Origin: Bradyrhizobium elkanii WSM2783
GTDB taxonomy: Bacteria; Pseudomonadota; Alphaproteobacteria; Rhizobiales; Xanthobacteraceae
Assembly (NCBI RefSeq): GCF_000472865.1
Contig: NZ_AXAP01000005.1
Location: 124,001-188,000 of the forward strand
Direction: 5' to 3'
DNA: 64,000 bases
Under the pieces are notes generated by a model that ran no database searches, was not told the DNA's origin, and saw nothing but the letters and a program-made list of their open reading frames with translations. This document shows positions 44,275 to 53,291 of the stretch, one piece after another; position 1 is the stretch's first letter; the number at the start of each line of letters is the position of its first letter. The position numbers and the translations under genes were made by a program.

Positions 44275-47208
44275 ATGGGCGACCGCACGCAACGCGCCGT
44301 CCGCGAGGCCGGTCGGGATTCGGCCGCGCCGGAGACCGTTTGCTTCGGTCCGTTTCGGCTGCATGCAGGGCAAAGAACGCTGGAGAAGGACGGCACTCCG
44401 ATTCAGCTCGGCGGCCGGGCGCTTAATCTTTTGATCGCCCTGGTCGAGCGTGCCGGCACGGTGGTCAGCAAGACTGACCTCTTGGCCAAGGTGTGGCCCG
44501 ACATCATCGTCGATGAAGGCAGCCTCAGGGTGCAGATCGCGGGCCTTCGGAAAGCGCTCGGCGACGGCGAGGCCGGCGCGAGATACCTGACCACCGTTTC
44601 GGGGCAGGGCTACTGTTTCGTCGGACGGCTTTCGCATCCGAATAATCAGGAGCAGTCCTCGATCGGGCCGAGCTCCGAACCGCCCCACAATCTGCCGGCG
44701 CGGCCGATGCGGATGGTGGGACGCGACCAGACCGTCCGCGACATATCGGCCAAATTGAGGAGCGAGCGTTTCGTCACCGTCGTCGGCCCCGGCGGCGTCG
44801 GCAAGACCACGGTGGCGGTCTCCGTCGGCCATGAATTGCTGGAAGCGTTCGCCGGTGCGGTCCGCTTCCTCGACTTTGGGACACTCCATGATCCCGCACT
44901 CGTTCCAAATGTCGTCGCCTCGGCGCTCGGCCTCCTCGGCCAGGCTGGTGATCCATCGGACAGTCTGGTGAACCTGCTCCGCGACAGGCGGATGCTGCTG
45001 ATACTGGATTGTTGCGAGCATGTGATCGAGACATCGGCCGCGCTGGCCGAGCGGCTCTATGCGGAGGCGCCGCAGCTCCATATCCTGGCCACCAGCCGGG
45101 AGTCGCTGCGGGTCGAGGGCGAGCATGTTCACCGTCTGCAGCCGCTCTTGAGCCCGCCTGATGACGCCGGCCTGACGGCCGCACAGGCACTTGCCTTTCC
45201 CGCAGTCCAGCTATTTGTGGAGCGCGCGGCTGCGAGCGGCGGGCATCTCATCGAGCTGAGCGACGCGGACGCGCGCCTGGTTGGCGAGATCTGCCGCAGG
45301 CTGGATGGCATCGCACTGGCGATCGAGCTCGCCGCCAGCCGCGCCAGTGCCTCCAATATCAAGGATACGGTCGCGCTCTTGAACGACGCATTCAAGCTCC
45401 TGGGCGAGGGACAGCATGCCGTGCTGCCACGGCATCAGACCCTGCGCGCGACGCTCGACTGGAGTTACAAATTGCTGTCGGAGCCCGAGCGCATGGTGCT
45501 GCGGCGGGCGGCCGTGTTCGCCGGCAGCTTCACCTTGGAAGCCGCGCGCTCGGTTGCTGGCGCAGAGGACGCCGACGACGGGCATGTGATCGCGGCCGTT
45601 GCCAGCCTGGTGGCGAAATCCATGCTTGCGGCAAGCGCGAGCGGCACATCAACGCGATACAGATTGCTCGACACGGCACGGGCCTATGCCCTGGAACGGC
45701 TTGCCGCCAGCATGGATGCCGATGCGACGGCGCGGCGGCATGCCCGCTATTTCCTGCATCTGCTGCAAGAGATCGGTAGCGGCTCGGCCCCATCATCGGA
45801 AGCGAACCGATTTGCGGCGATCGCGGACCAGTTCGGAAACATACGCGCGGCGCTGACCTGGTGCTTCTCCGAACGCGGCGACCGCGCAACGGGCGTCGCG
45901 CTGGCCGCAGCGGCCATGCCGTTTTTCCTCAAACTGTCCCTGTTCGCCGAGTGCCAGCTCTGGGCCAAGCGCGCGATCGCACAGCTTGACGTGGCAAATC
46001 ACAGCCTGAAATACGACCTCGACCTTCACGCCGCCCTGGGCCTGGCGCTGTTGCTCACGAAGGGGACCACCGACGACGTTTACGCCTTTCTGACGCGAGC
46101 GCTTCGAATAGCCGAAGAGATCGGCGACGTATCCAGCCAGCTTCGCCTGATCGAGCGCGTTCACGTGTTCCAGATGAGGGCGGGAAATTTCACGGAAGCG
46201 CTGGCGCTCGCCAAACGCGGCGAAGCCGTCGCGTCCGATCACGGCGACCGCATTAAACTTGCGCATATGCGGATCGCGCTCGGCGTCTCCTGCCATCTTG
46301 CCGGAGACGCGCGGCTCGCCCGGTCTTATGTGGAATCGGCGTTGTTGCAATTGCCGGGCTCGGAACCTGATGTCGATGATCCCCTGAACTACGACTACCT
46401 CAGTCGCGCACGAATCACGCTGGCTCGCATCCTGTGGCTTCAGGGATATCCCGATCAGGCAGTCGACACGGCGCGGCGGGCCATCGCCGACACGATGCGT
46501 ATCGGTCATCCTGCCAAGCTCTGCATGGCGATGCTTTGGGCATTCTCGATCTTTGTCTGGAACTCGGAAACGGAGAGCTACGAAGAATACGCCGACAGGC
46601 TTATCCTGGAGGCGAGCAAGCACGCGCTCGGGCCGTACCAGACGATTGGCTACGGAACAAAAGGCGTTGTCCTGGTGGCGCAAGGCCAGGTCGAGACCGG
46701 GATTGCGCTGCTGCGGGGCGCGCTCGAAGTCATGCACAGCCATCGATATGGCTCGCTCGCGGATTTCCGCATCGCGCTGGCGCAGGCGCTCGCCACCATC
46801 GGGCGGGAAAAGGAGGCGCTTGATACGATCGATCTGGCAATCGGCCGTGTCGGGCAGAACAAGGATATGTTCTGCATGCCCGAGCTGCTGCGCGCAAAGG
46901 CGGAAGTGCTGCTCTCCGCACGAAGCCCCGATCCGGTGCAGGCAGAGCGCTGCCTGAAGGAGTCGATTGACCTGGCCCGCCGTCAATCGGCGCTCGCCAT
47001 GGAACTGGTTGCCGCGACCTGCCTCGCGAGACTTTGGCTCGGGCAGGATCGCGCTGCCGAGGCGCGGCAGCTCCTCGCCCCGACCTATGCCCGCTTTACC
47101 GAAGGGTTCAACAGCCGCGCGCTCAAGACGGCACGGGCGCTGTTGGATGAGCTGGGCGCGCAACATTTGGATTCGTCGACGGATGCAAGACTGGCGGTTC
47201 GGGGATAA
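44275..47208 (+). CDS. Winged-helix / STAND ATPase / TPR-like regulator (first paralogue)
   Basis: 977 residues. Residues about 22-117 form an OmpR/CadC-type winged helix (GRALNLLIALVERAGTVVSK, then VDEGSLRVQIAGLRKALGDG). A STAND (NB-ARC-like) ATPase follows with Walker A VVGPGGVGKTTVA (residue 170), Walker B LLILDCCEH and the conserved HILATSRESL and GEICRRLDGIALAIELAASR. The C-terminal 500 residues are helical and TPR-like (DVSSQLRLIERVHVFQMRAG). Such proteins sense a ligand through the tail and activate transcription. ATG 44275 has GAGG eight bases upstream; TTG 44257 is an alternative. The closely similar gene at 47549 lies just downstream. Confidence 0.88.
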   Translation: MGDRTQRAVREAGRDSAAPETVCFGPFRLHAGQRTLEKDGTPIQLGGRALNLLIALVERAGTVVSKTDLLAKVWPDIIVDEGSLRVQIAGLRKALGDGEAGARYLTTVSGQGYCFVGRLSHPNNQEQSSIGPSSEPPHNLPARPMRMVGRDQTVRDISAKLRSERFVTVVGPGGVGKTTVAVSVGHELLEAFAGAVRFLDFGTLHDPALVPNVVASALGLLGQAGDPSDSLVNLLRDRRMLLILDCCEHVIETSAALAERLYAEAPQLHILATSRESLRVEGEHVHRLQPLLSPPDDAGLTAAQALAFPAVQLFVERAAASGGHLIELSDADARLVGEICRRLDGIALAIELAASRASASNIKDTVALLNDAFKLLGEGQHAVLPRHQTLRATLDWSYKLLSEPERMVLRRAAVFAGSFTLEAARSVAGAEDADDGHVIAAVASLVAKSMLAASASGTSTRYRLLDTARAYALERLAASMDADATARRHARYFLHLLQEIGSGSAPSSEANRFAAIADQFGNIRAALTWCFSERGDRATGVALAAAAMPFFLKLSLFAECQLWAKRAIAQLDVANHSLKYDLDLHAALGLALLLTKGTTDDVYAFLTRALRIAEEIGDVSSQLRLIERVHVFQMRAGNFTEALALAKRGEAVASDHGDRIKLAHMRIALGVSCHLAGDARLARSYVESALLQLPGSEPDVDDPLNYDYLSRARITLARILWLQGYPDQAVDTARRAIADTMRIGHPAKLCMAMLWAFSIFVWNSETESYEEYADRLILEASKHALGPYQTIGYGTKGVVLVAQGQVETGIALLRGALEVMHSHRYGSLADFRIALAQALATIGREKEALDTIDLAIGRVGQNKDMFCMPELLRAKAEVLLSARSPDPVQAERCLKESIDLARRQSALAMELVAATCLARLWLGQDRAAEARQLLAPTYARFTEGFNSRALKTARALLDELGAQHLDSSTDARLAVRG

Positions 47209-47393
47209 GGCACCGAACGCATCCGCTTGGCGCCGATCTGCGTCTATCCGGCAACCGCGATCATGCGAACTCGAAATGAAGGTGCAGATCCGAAAGACCC
47301 GAGCTATCCGATCCGGCATGGTCTGTCGCGTAAGCATTCAAGGCCACCAGCTTGCGCCATCGGCTCGCAGCGCCCTCCCAAGGCAACGAGCCC

Positions 47394-47440
47394 AAGGGGG
47401 CCGTCCTATCCCCCCGCCCCATCCCCGGGACGGCCCCCTT
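47394..47440 (+). terminator. Strong GC hairpin between the two STAND regulator genes
   Basis: Perfect 13-base arms AAGGGGGCCGTCC (47394-47406) and GGACGGCCCCCTT (47428-47440) in the 340-base gap 47209-47548. No T-run follows, so termination is uncertain. No gene was seen in the gap. Confidence 0.5.
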
Positions 47441-47548
47441 CTCTCCCCATGCATTGTCCCGTGAGCGGATCCCGTCCAAACTGGTGCCCTAATCCGGGCA
47501 CAAATCATAGTTGGGCCAAAGACGGCTCTCGCAGCAGGCAGGTACCGC

Positions 47549-50392
47549 GTGCAGGGCGACAATAGCGACGAATCTGCACTGGCGTTCGGACCGTTCCGAC
47601 TGCTGCCGAAAGCGCGACTGCTCGAAAAGGACGGCAATCCCGTTCATATCGGCGGCCGCGCGCTCGACATCCTGATCTTCCTCGCCGAACGCGCCGGCGA
47701 GGTTGTCGGCAAACGGGAATTGGTGTCCCGGGTATGGGCCGATGTGAACGTCGACGAGGGCAGCCTCCGCTTCCACGTCAGCGCGCTGCGCAAGGTGCTC
47801 GGCGACAGTGCGTCCGGCGCGAGATATGTCGTGAACGTTCCTGGTCGCGGCTATTGCTTCACCGCGCCGATCGTGCGCGCGGAGACGAAGCCTGCCGCAA
47901 CGCCGGCCGGCAGCCCTCCCCTTCCGGCGCAAATTGCCAGGATGATCGGGCGCACGGAAACCGTCGAGACGATTGCCGCCGAGCTCGCCCGCCACCGCCT
48001 GGTCACGGTGGTCGGACCGGGCGGCATCGGCAAGACCACCGTCGCCCTGGCGGTGGGGCACCGTCAGCTTGCCGCTTTTGCCGGAATGGTCAGGTTCGTC
48101 GATTTCGGCTCGCTGCGGGACAAGCGCCTGGCGCCGAGCGCGCTCGCATCGGCATTGGGGCTTTCGGTTTCCTCCGACAATCCGCTGCCCAGCATGCTGG
48201 CGTTTCTGCGCGAGAAACGCATGCTGTTGATCTTCGACAGTTGCGAGCATCTCTTGGAAAGCCTGGCGATGCTCGCGGAAAGCATCATCCGCGAGGCGCC
48301 TGAGGTTTCCATCCTGGCAACCAGCCGTGAATCGTTGCGCGCCGAAGGCGAGCAGGTGCATCGGCTGTTTCCGCTGGATTGCCCGCCGGAGCGCGCTGCC
48401 ATCACGGCTCCCGACGTGCTGGCCTATCCCGCGGCGCAATTGTTTGTCGAACGCATCGCCGCGAGCCTCGGGGGGTTCGAGCTCGGCGATGCCGAAGCGC
48501 CGCTGGTGGCGGAAATCTGCCGCAAGCTCGATGGCATTGCGCTGGCGATCGAGCTCGCCGCCGGTCGCGTCAACGCCTATGGAATCCAGGGCATAGCCAC
48601 ACTGCTCAACAGCCGCTTCTCGCTGTTGTGGCAGGGCCGGCGCACCGCAGTGCCCAGGCATCAGACGCTGAGCGCGGCGCTCGGCTGGAGCTACGATCTA
48701 TTGACTCCCATCGAAAGCGTCACTCTGCGCAGGCTGTCGGTGTTCGCCGGCACCTTCACGCTGGAAGCCGCCCTCGCGGTAGCCTCCGAGGATGGGACCG
48801 ACGAAGCCGAGGCGGTTGAGGCGATCGCAAACCTGGTGGCAAAGTCGCTGATCTCGCTGCCGTCGACGGCTCAGCCGGTGCGCTATCGGCTGCTCGACAC
48901 CACGCGCGCCTTCGCCGCGGAGAAGCTTGCGGAAAGCGGCGAAGCCACAAGGATATCGCGCAACCATGCGATCTATTTCCGCGATCTCCTTGCGGGCATC
49001 GCGGCGAGAGCGGCAGCATTCTCGACCGGCGACAGCTTCACTCCCTATGCGGATCATCTTGCCAATGTCCGCGCGGCGTTGGATTGGAGCTTCTCCGACC
49101 AGGGCGAGCGCGCGATCGGAATCGGGCTTGCCGCGGCGGCCGCCCAATTCTTCCTGCAGCTTTCGCTGCTGACGGAATGCCATCGCTGGGCGCGACAGGC
49201 GCTGACGGCGTTTGATCCGCAAATTGCCGACCCGCGTCAGGAGATGGAGCTTCAGGCCGCGCTTGGCGTGTCCTTGATGTTCACGCAAGGCAACACCGAA
49301 GAAGTCCATGCGGCCCTCACCCGCAGCCTGCAACTGGCAGAGTCCCACAACGACCTGCACTGGCAGCTATGGCTGCTGCGAGAGCTTCATATCTATCTAA
49401 CCCGGATCGGCGATTATCATGGCGCGCTGGCGATGGGCGAGCGCGGCGCGGTGGTTGCCAGGACATTGAGCGATGCCGGTGCCATCCGTACCGCGGAGTG
49501 GATGCTCGGAGTCGCCAACCACCTGATCGGGAATCAGAACGATGCCGTCTTGCAATGCGAGAGCGCCACGACCCATGATCCGTCTCGCCTGCAGATCAAC
49601 ATGCAGCGGCTCGGATATGATGACCGGATCGTTGCGCTGGTAGCTCTTGCGCGAAGCCTCTGGCTGACGGGACGTCCCGACCGCGCCATCGCGGCGGCGA
49701 GATATGCGGTCAGCGAGGCCGAGCGCACAGAGCAGCCGCTCACCATCGGCATCGGCCTGATATGGTCGATCTACGTGTTTCTCTGGGTCGGCGATTGGGA
49801 GGACGCCGACAAGCTGATCGAACGTCTCATCAATCATGCAGCCAGGCATTTTCTCGGGCCCTATCAGGCCGTGGGACTCGGACTGAAGGGCGAACTGTTG
49901 ATCCGCCGCGGAGAAGCCAAGATCGGCATCGAACTGCTGCGCCAGGGCGCCGGAACATTGCGGCAGATCCGGCACAAGATCCTGAGCACGGTGTTCGCGG
50001 CAGCGCTCGCCGAAGGCCTGGTGCAGGTGCGGCAATACGAGGAGGCGCTCGGCATCATTGATGAGGCGATCGCGCAGCGCGACAGCGCCGGGCAGTCGTT
50101 CGATCTGCCAGAGATGCTGCGCGTCAAGGGATACATCCTGGCTTCCTCGGCCCGTCCTTACGAGGCCGAAACCTGTCTGATGCAGTCACTCACGCTGTCC
50201 CGCGAGCAAGGCGCACTTGGATGGGAATTGCGGGCGGCCGCCACCTTGGGACGGCTCTGGCGTGAACAGGGCAATGCAGCAAAGGCACATGCACTGATCG
50301 CTCCGCTCTATGCACGATACAGTGAAGGCCTCGACAGCGCCGATCTCAGGTCCGTAAAATTACTGCTCGATGAGCTGACTGCGGGTATCTAA
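47549..50392 (+). CDS. Winged-helix / STAND ATPase / TPR-like regulator (second paralogue)
   Basis: 947 residues from a GTG start. It has the same domain order as its neighbour: winged helix at 12-105 (GRALDILIFLAERAGEVVGK), STAND ATPase with VVGPGGIGKTTVAL at 154-167, LLIFDSCEHLLES, ILATSRESLRAEGEQVHRL, and a TPR-like tail. The two proteins align by eye over their full length, pointing to an old tandem duplication with divergence. A separate promoter is likely in the preceding gap. Target genes may be the flanking ones, including the unknown protein 80 bases downstream. Confidence 0.86.
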   Translation: MQGDNSDESALAFGPFRLLPKARLLEKDGNPVHIGGRALDILIFLAERAGEVVGKRELVSRVWADVNVDEGSLRFHVSALRKVLGDSASGARYVVNVPGRGYCFTAPIVRAETKPAATPAGSPPLPAQIARMIGRTETVETIAAELARHRLVTVVGPGGIGKTTVALAVGHRQLAAFAGMVRFVDFGSLRDKRLAPSALASALGLSVSSDNPLPSMLAFLREKRMLLIFDSCEHLLESLAMLAESIIREAPEVSILATSRESLRAEGEQVHRLFPLDCPPERAAITAPDVLAYPAAQLFVERIAASLGGFELGDAEAPLVAEICRKLDGIALAIELAAGRVNAYGIQGIATLLNSRFSLLWQGRRTAVPRHQTLSAALGWSYDLLTPIESVTLRRLSVFAGTFTLEAALAVASEDGTDEAEAVEAIANLVAKSLISLPSTAQPVRYRLLDTTRAFAAEKLAESGEATRISRNHAIYFRDLLAGIAARAAAFSTGDSFTPYADHLANVRAALDWSFSDQGERAIGIGLAAAAAQFFLQLSLLTECHRWARQALTAFDPQIADPRQEMELQAALGVSLMFTQGNTEEVHAALTRSLQLAESHNDLHWQLWLLRELHIYLTRIGDYHGALAMGERGAVVARTLSDAGAIRTAEWMLGVANHLIGNQNDAVLQCESATTHDPSRLQINMQRLGYDDRIVALVALARSLWLTGRPDRAIAAARYAVSEAERTEQPLTIGIGLIWSIYVFLWVGDWEDADKLIERLINHAARHFLGPYQAVGLGLKGELLIRRGEAKIGIELLRQGAGTLRQIRHKILSTVFAAALAEGLVQVRQYEEALGIIDEAIAQRDSAGQSFDLPEMLRVKGYILASSARPYEAETCLMQSLTLSREQGALGWELRAAATLGRLWREQGNAAKAHALIAPLYARYSEGLDSADLRSVKLLLDELTAGI

Positions 50393-50473
50393 CAACATCT
50401 AACGCGCAAATTCGCCCGCGCTGGGCCATGCTCCCTGCACGATTTTGGGGCTGGTCGAACACGGGATTTGCGA

Positions 50474-51181
50474 ATGGCATTGCTTGATGACGCCCTCGAT
50501 GCCTGCGGTGGGCTGGAACGATGGCGTCGGTTGAAGAGATTCACCGTCCACCTTTCCATCGATGGCGCGCTGTTCTCCCGCATCGGCAATGCAGGGCGGC
50601 TCAAGGACATGGTCATGGAAGGTTCGACCGAGGTCCAGACGCTGCAATTCATCGGCTTCACCGCTCCCGACAGATGCGGCCTGTTTCAGCCCGACTGGGT
50701 CGCCATCCAGAGTCTGCAAGGCGAGATCCTGCGTTCATGTGGCGACCCGCAGACAGCATTTTCGGATCACCACGACGAAATGAAGTGGGACGATCTGCGC
50801 CTGGCCTATTTTTGCGGCCTCTCACTCTGGAACTGTCTGACGACCCCCTTCCTGCTGGCGCAACCGGAAATTGAGACCGAAGAGCTGCCCCCCTGGAACA
50901 CGGGCGGCCAGATCTGGCGGCGTCTCCGCGCGCTGTTTCCACCGACCATCGTTACGCATTCGCGGGAGCAGATCTTCTACTTCGATAGCGATGGGCTGCA
51001 GCGGCGATTGGACTACGAGGCCGCGGGCACGCCAATCGCGCACCTGACCTGGGCGCATCAGAAGTTCAACGACATCGTCATTCCCACGCTCCGCCGATGC
51101 CTGTCGCGTCAGCCCGATGGCACGCTGGTTACCAAGCCCGCTCTGATCGACATCGAGATCTTCGACGCGTCGTTCGAGTAG
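50474..51181 (+). CDS. Protein of unknown function, 235 residues
   Basis: The product starts MALLDDALDACGGLERWRRL and contains FTVHLSIDGALFSRIG, DHHDEMKWDDLRLAYFCGLS and YFDSDGLQRRLDYEAAGTPI. There is no signal peptide or membrane helix. The opening and the alternating beta pattern (IDGALF, MVMEGSTEVQTLQF, IFYFDSDGL) loosely resemble LolA/LppX-type half-barrel proteins found in the cytoplasm or periplasm, but this is a guess. The gene lies 81 bases after the second STAND regulator on the same strand, so it may be a target or partner. Confidence 0.6.
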   Translation: MALLDDALDACGGLERWRRLKRFTVHLSIDGALFSRIGNAGRLKDMVMEGSTEVQTLQFIGFTAPDRCGLFQPDWVAIQSLQGEILRSCGDPQTAFSDHHDEMKWDDLRLAYFCGLSLWNCLTTPFLLAQPEIETEELPPWNTGGQIWRRLRALFPPTIVTHSREQIFYFDSDGLQRRLDYEAAGTPIAHLTWAHQKFNDIVIPTLRRCLSRQPDGTLVTKPALIDIEIFDASFE

Positions 51182-51221
51182 CAGCCAGCGAGCGGTGTCG
51201 ACCGTCGCGTCGCGTGTGCGA

Positions 51222-52124
51222 TTACTCCTTGCCCTGAACGAAGAGCTGAATCAGTGCGACGAGAACATCGGGCGCATCCTCCTGGCTGAAGTGGCCGGCA
51301 TTGGGCAGCTTGATGATGGGCCGGTCCGGCCATATTCCCCTGAAGTCGGCGATTTGGACCGCCGGCGAGATAGCTCTGTCCTTCATACCGACGGCGAGCA
51401 TTGCTGGCTTTGACTTCAGATTGTCGACGAGAGGAAAACCTTCAACGACGTATGGGATAATCCGACCGAGCAGCACATCGAGCGGGAACTCGATCGCTCC
51501 GATACAGTCCTCCCTTGCAGGAAAGGCCGAACCATAGGCCGCGAGCCAATCGGAATTCACTGCCGACAGATTCTCAAGACCAATGATCTTCATGATGCTG
51601 AGAATGTTGACGTCCAGATGTCCCAACACCTCGCCAAGCGTGCCGGCTTCGTAGTGCTTGCGGACAAACTGAAACCAGGGCGTCTGCGCGTCGAACTCCG
51701 CGTTGCCATAGCCCGCCAATGTGTTGAGGAGGAACAAGCGCTTGACGCGGTCGGGGTGTCGCAGCGTGAAGGCCGAACCGATCGGCCCGCCCCAATCCTG
51801 CATGACCAGGGTGATGTTCCTCAGATCGATCGCTTCGATGAGGTTCGTAAGGTTGTCGACATGGGCTTTCAGCGAATACTCGCGATCGCGAGGAGTCTCG
51901 CTTTTGCCGAAGCCCATATGATCGGGAACGATGACCCTGTGCGTCGCAGAAAGCGGCGGAATGAAGTGTCGATATAGATAGCCCCAGGTCGGCTCACCAT
52001 GCAGACAAATGATGGGATCGCCGTCGCCCTCGTCGATATAATGCATACGAAAGCCGTTCCCGTCAAAATAGTGCGGCGCAAAGGGCCAGGTTGCACCAAA
52101 CGTCTCGGCTGCAGGAATCGTCAT
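51222..52124 (-). CDS. Haloalkane dehalogenase-like alpha/beta hydrolase
   Basis: 300 residues from ATG 52124 (GAGGAGATCCGGCAA upstream). The oxyanion region is ICLHGEPTWGYLYR, which has the Glu-Pro-Thr-Trp form seen in DhlA-type dehalogenases. The nucleophile is Asp110 in VMQDWGGPIG, followed by the halide-contacting Trp111, and the His is in NAGHFSQEDAPD. A fluoroacetate dehalogenase or epoxide hydrolase of the same fold cannot be excluded. The gene is downstream of the malonate decarboxylase operon on the same strand but separated by a 166-base gap with a hairpin. Confidence 0.75.
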   Translation of the reverse strand: MTIPAAETFGATWPFAPHYFDGNGFRMHYIDEGDGDPIICLHGEPTWGYLYRHFIPPLSATHRVIVPDHMGFGKSETPRDREYSLKAHVDNLTNLIEAIDLRNITLVMQDWGGPIGSAFTLRHPDRVKRLFLLNTLAGYGNAEFDAQTPWFQFVRKHYEAGTLGEVLGHLDVNILSIMKIIGLENLSAVNSDWLAAYGSAFPAREDCIGAIEFPLDVLLGRIIPYVVEGFPLVDNLKSKPAMLAVGMKDRAISPAVQIADFRGIWPDRPIIKLPNAGHFSQEDAPDVLVALIQLFVQGKE

Positions 52125-52271
52125 TTGCCGGATCTCCTCATGCGCGGGTGTCAGTTGCAATTATATACGTCATATAAAGGCCTCATCGAATGTTCGCTAT
52201 CAACGACGAACCGTCGTAATGCCGGCATGACGATAATCTTTGCGTGAGAAGCCGCGCGTCGGCGACCGATA

Positions 52272-52304
52272 ATATTCGGTTCCGATTGAATCAGAACCGA
52301 ATAT
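52272..52304 (-). terminator. Hairpin at the end of the mdc operon
   Basis: ATATTCGGTTC (52272-52282) pairs with GAACCGAATAT (52294-52304) and overlaps the last codons of mdcH. It resembles the TTCGGTTCTGAT hairpin of repeat family B at 10591. Termination is inferred; no long T-run is seen. Confidence 0.5.
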
Positions 52305-53232
52305 CCAGATGGGTGGTCAGCCAGGCGCGAACGCCGTCCAGCGTGCGGAAATCGTCCAGAGATCGGGTCGCGACGTCATGATAGGCGCCAGCCACCATCT
52401 CGCTCAGCGCCCGGCCCGGCCCGAGTTCCAGAAACACCGTCGCTTCGCTCTCCAAGCAGGCCTGCAGGCAATCGGCCCATTGCACCGTCTGCGAGATCTG
52501 GACCGCCAGCTTGTCAAGACCGGTTTTGACATCGATGACGGGCGCAGCGTCGATCCCGCTCAGGAGCCGCGTTCCGGCTGGCAGTACCATCACGGCAGCA
52601 TGGCTTAGTCTGTCGCGGAATTCCGTCGATGCCTTGGCAAGCCGCGGGGTGTGGGAGGCAACTTCCACCGGTACGTCGACGACCCTGGCCGCCTTCATCG
52701 CTTTCGCGTCATCGGCGAGCGCTTTCAACGCTGCGCGGCTTCCGCCGAGAATGAAGGCGTCGCCCGGATTGACGATGGCGACGGCGGCATCGTGCCGCTC
52801 GCACAAGGTGTCGATGGCATCGCGGGGAAGGCCGCGAACGAAGACCATTCCGTCACCGGGCAGCGTGGCAGCGTCCATCGCTTCCGCGCGGCAGGCCACC
52901 AGGTCGAGCGTATCCGTCATGCTCGTAAGGCCTGCGACGCCCCAGGCCGCGACCTCGCCAACGCTGTAGCCGGCAACGATGAGCCGGTCAGGCATTTGGG
53001 CGCGCAGCACGGAAGCTGCGGCCAGCGCCTGCAGCGTGCAGAGGATCTGGCCGATGCGATTGTGGTGCAGCACTTCAGCGCTCTCGCTGCGGACGATCTC
53101 GCGCGGATCACGGCCGCCGAGCAGCATCGCCGCATGGGCAAACAGGCTGGCCGCCTCCGGCGCATCGCCGGTCAGGGCGAACATGTCGCGGTGCTGCCGT
53201 CCCTGCCCCGAGCAGAGGATTGTGAGAGTCAT
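52291..53232 (-). CDS. mdcH: Malonate decarboxylase epsilon subunit (malonyl-CoA:ACP transacylase)
   Basis: 313 residues of the FabD-like acyltransferase family. The nucleophilic Ser is in VAGYSVGEVAAWG, with GQGRQHRDMF at the N-terminus and LELGPGRALSEM near the C-terminus. MdcH loads malonyl groups onto the thiol of the MdcC prosthetic group to prime the enzyme. It is the last gene of the operon, and its ATG overlaps the stop of a 20-codon ORF (ATGA). Confidence 0.9.
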   Translation of the reverse strand: MTLTILCSGQGRQHRDMFALTGDAPEAASLFAHAAMLLGGRDPREIVRSESAEVLHHNRIGQILCTLQALAAASVLRAQMPDRLIVAGYSVGEVAAWGVAGLTSMTDTLDLVACRAEAMDAATLPGDGMVFVRGLPRDAIDTLCERHDAAVAIVNPGDAFILGGSRAALKALADDAKAMKAARVVDVPVEVASHTPRLAKASTEFRDRLSHAAVMVLPAGTRLLSGIDAAPVIDVKTGLDKLAVQISQTVQWADCLQACLESEATVFLELGPGRALSEMVAGAYHDVATRSLDDFRTLDGVRAWLTTHLDIRF

Positions 53233-53291
53233 GGCCAGCCCAGCATCACGAAGAACACCAGCGCCAACGCAAGCAGGATCGCATTGGACAT
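53229..53291 (-). CDS. 20-residue hydrophobic peptide within the mdc operon
   Basis: Reading the minus strand gives MSNAILLALALVFFVMLGWP. Its ATG overlaps the mdcB stop by the ATGA pattern, and its stop overlaps the mdcH ATG in the same way, so it is stitched exactly between two coupled genes. The peptide is a single hydrophobic span, enough for one membrane helix. It could be a genuine membrane micropeptide, or the residue of a lost transporter gene. No homologue can be named. Confidence 0.55.
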   Translation of the reverse strand: MSNAILLALALVFFVMLGWP

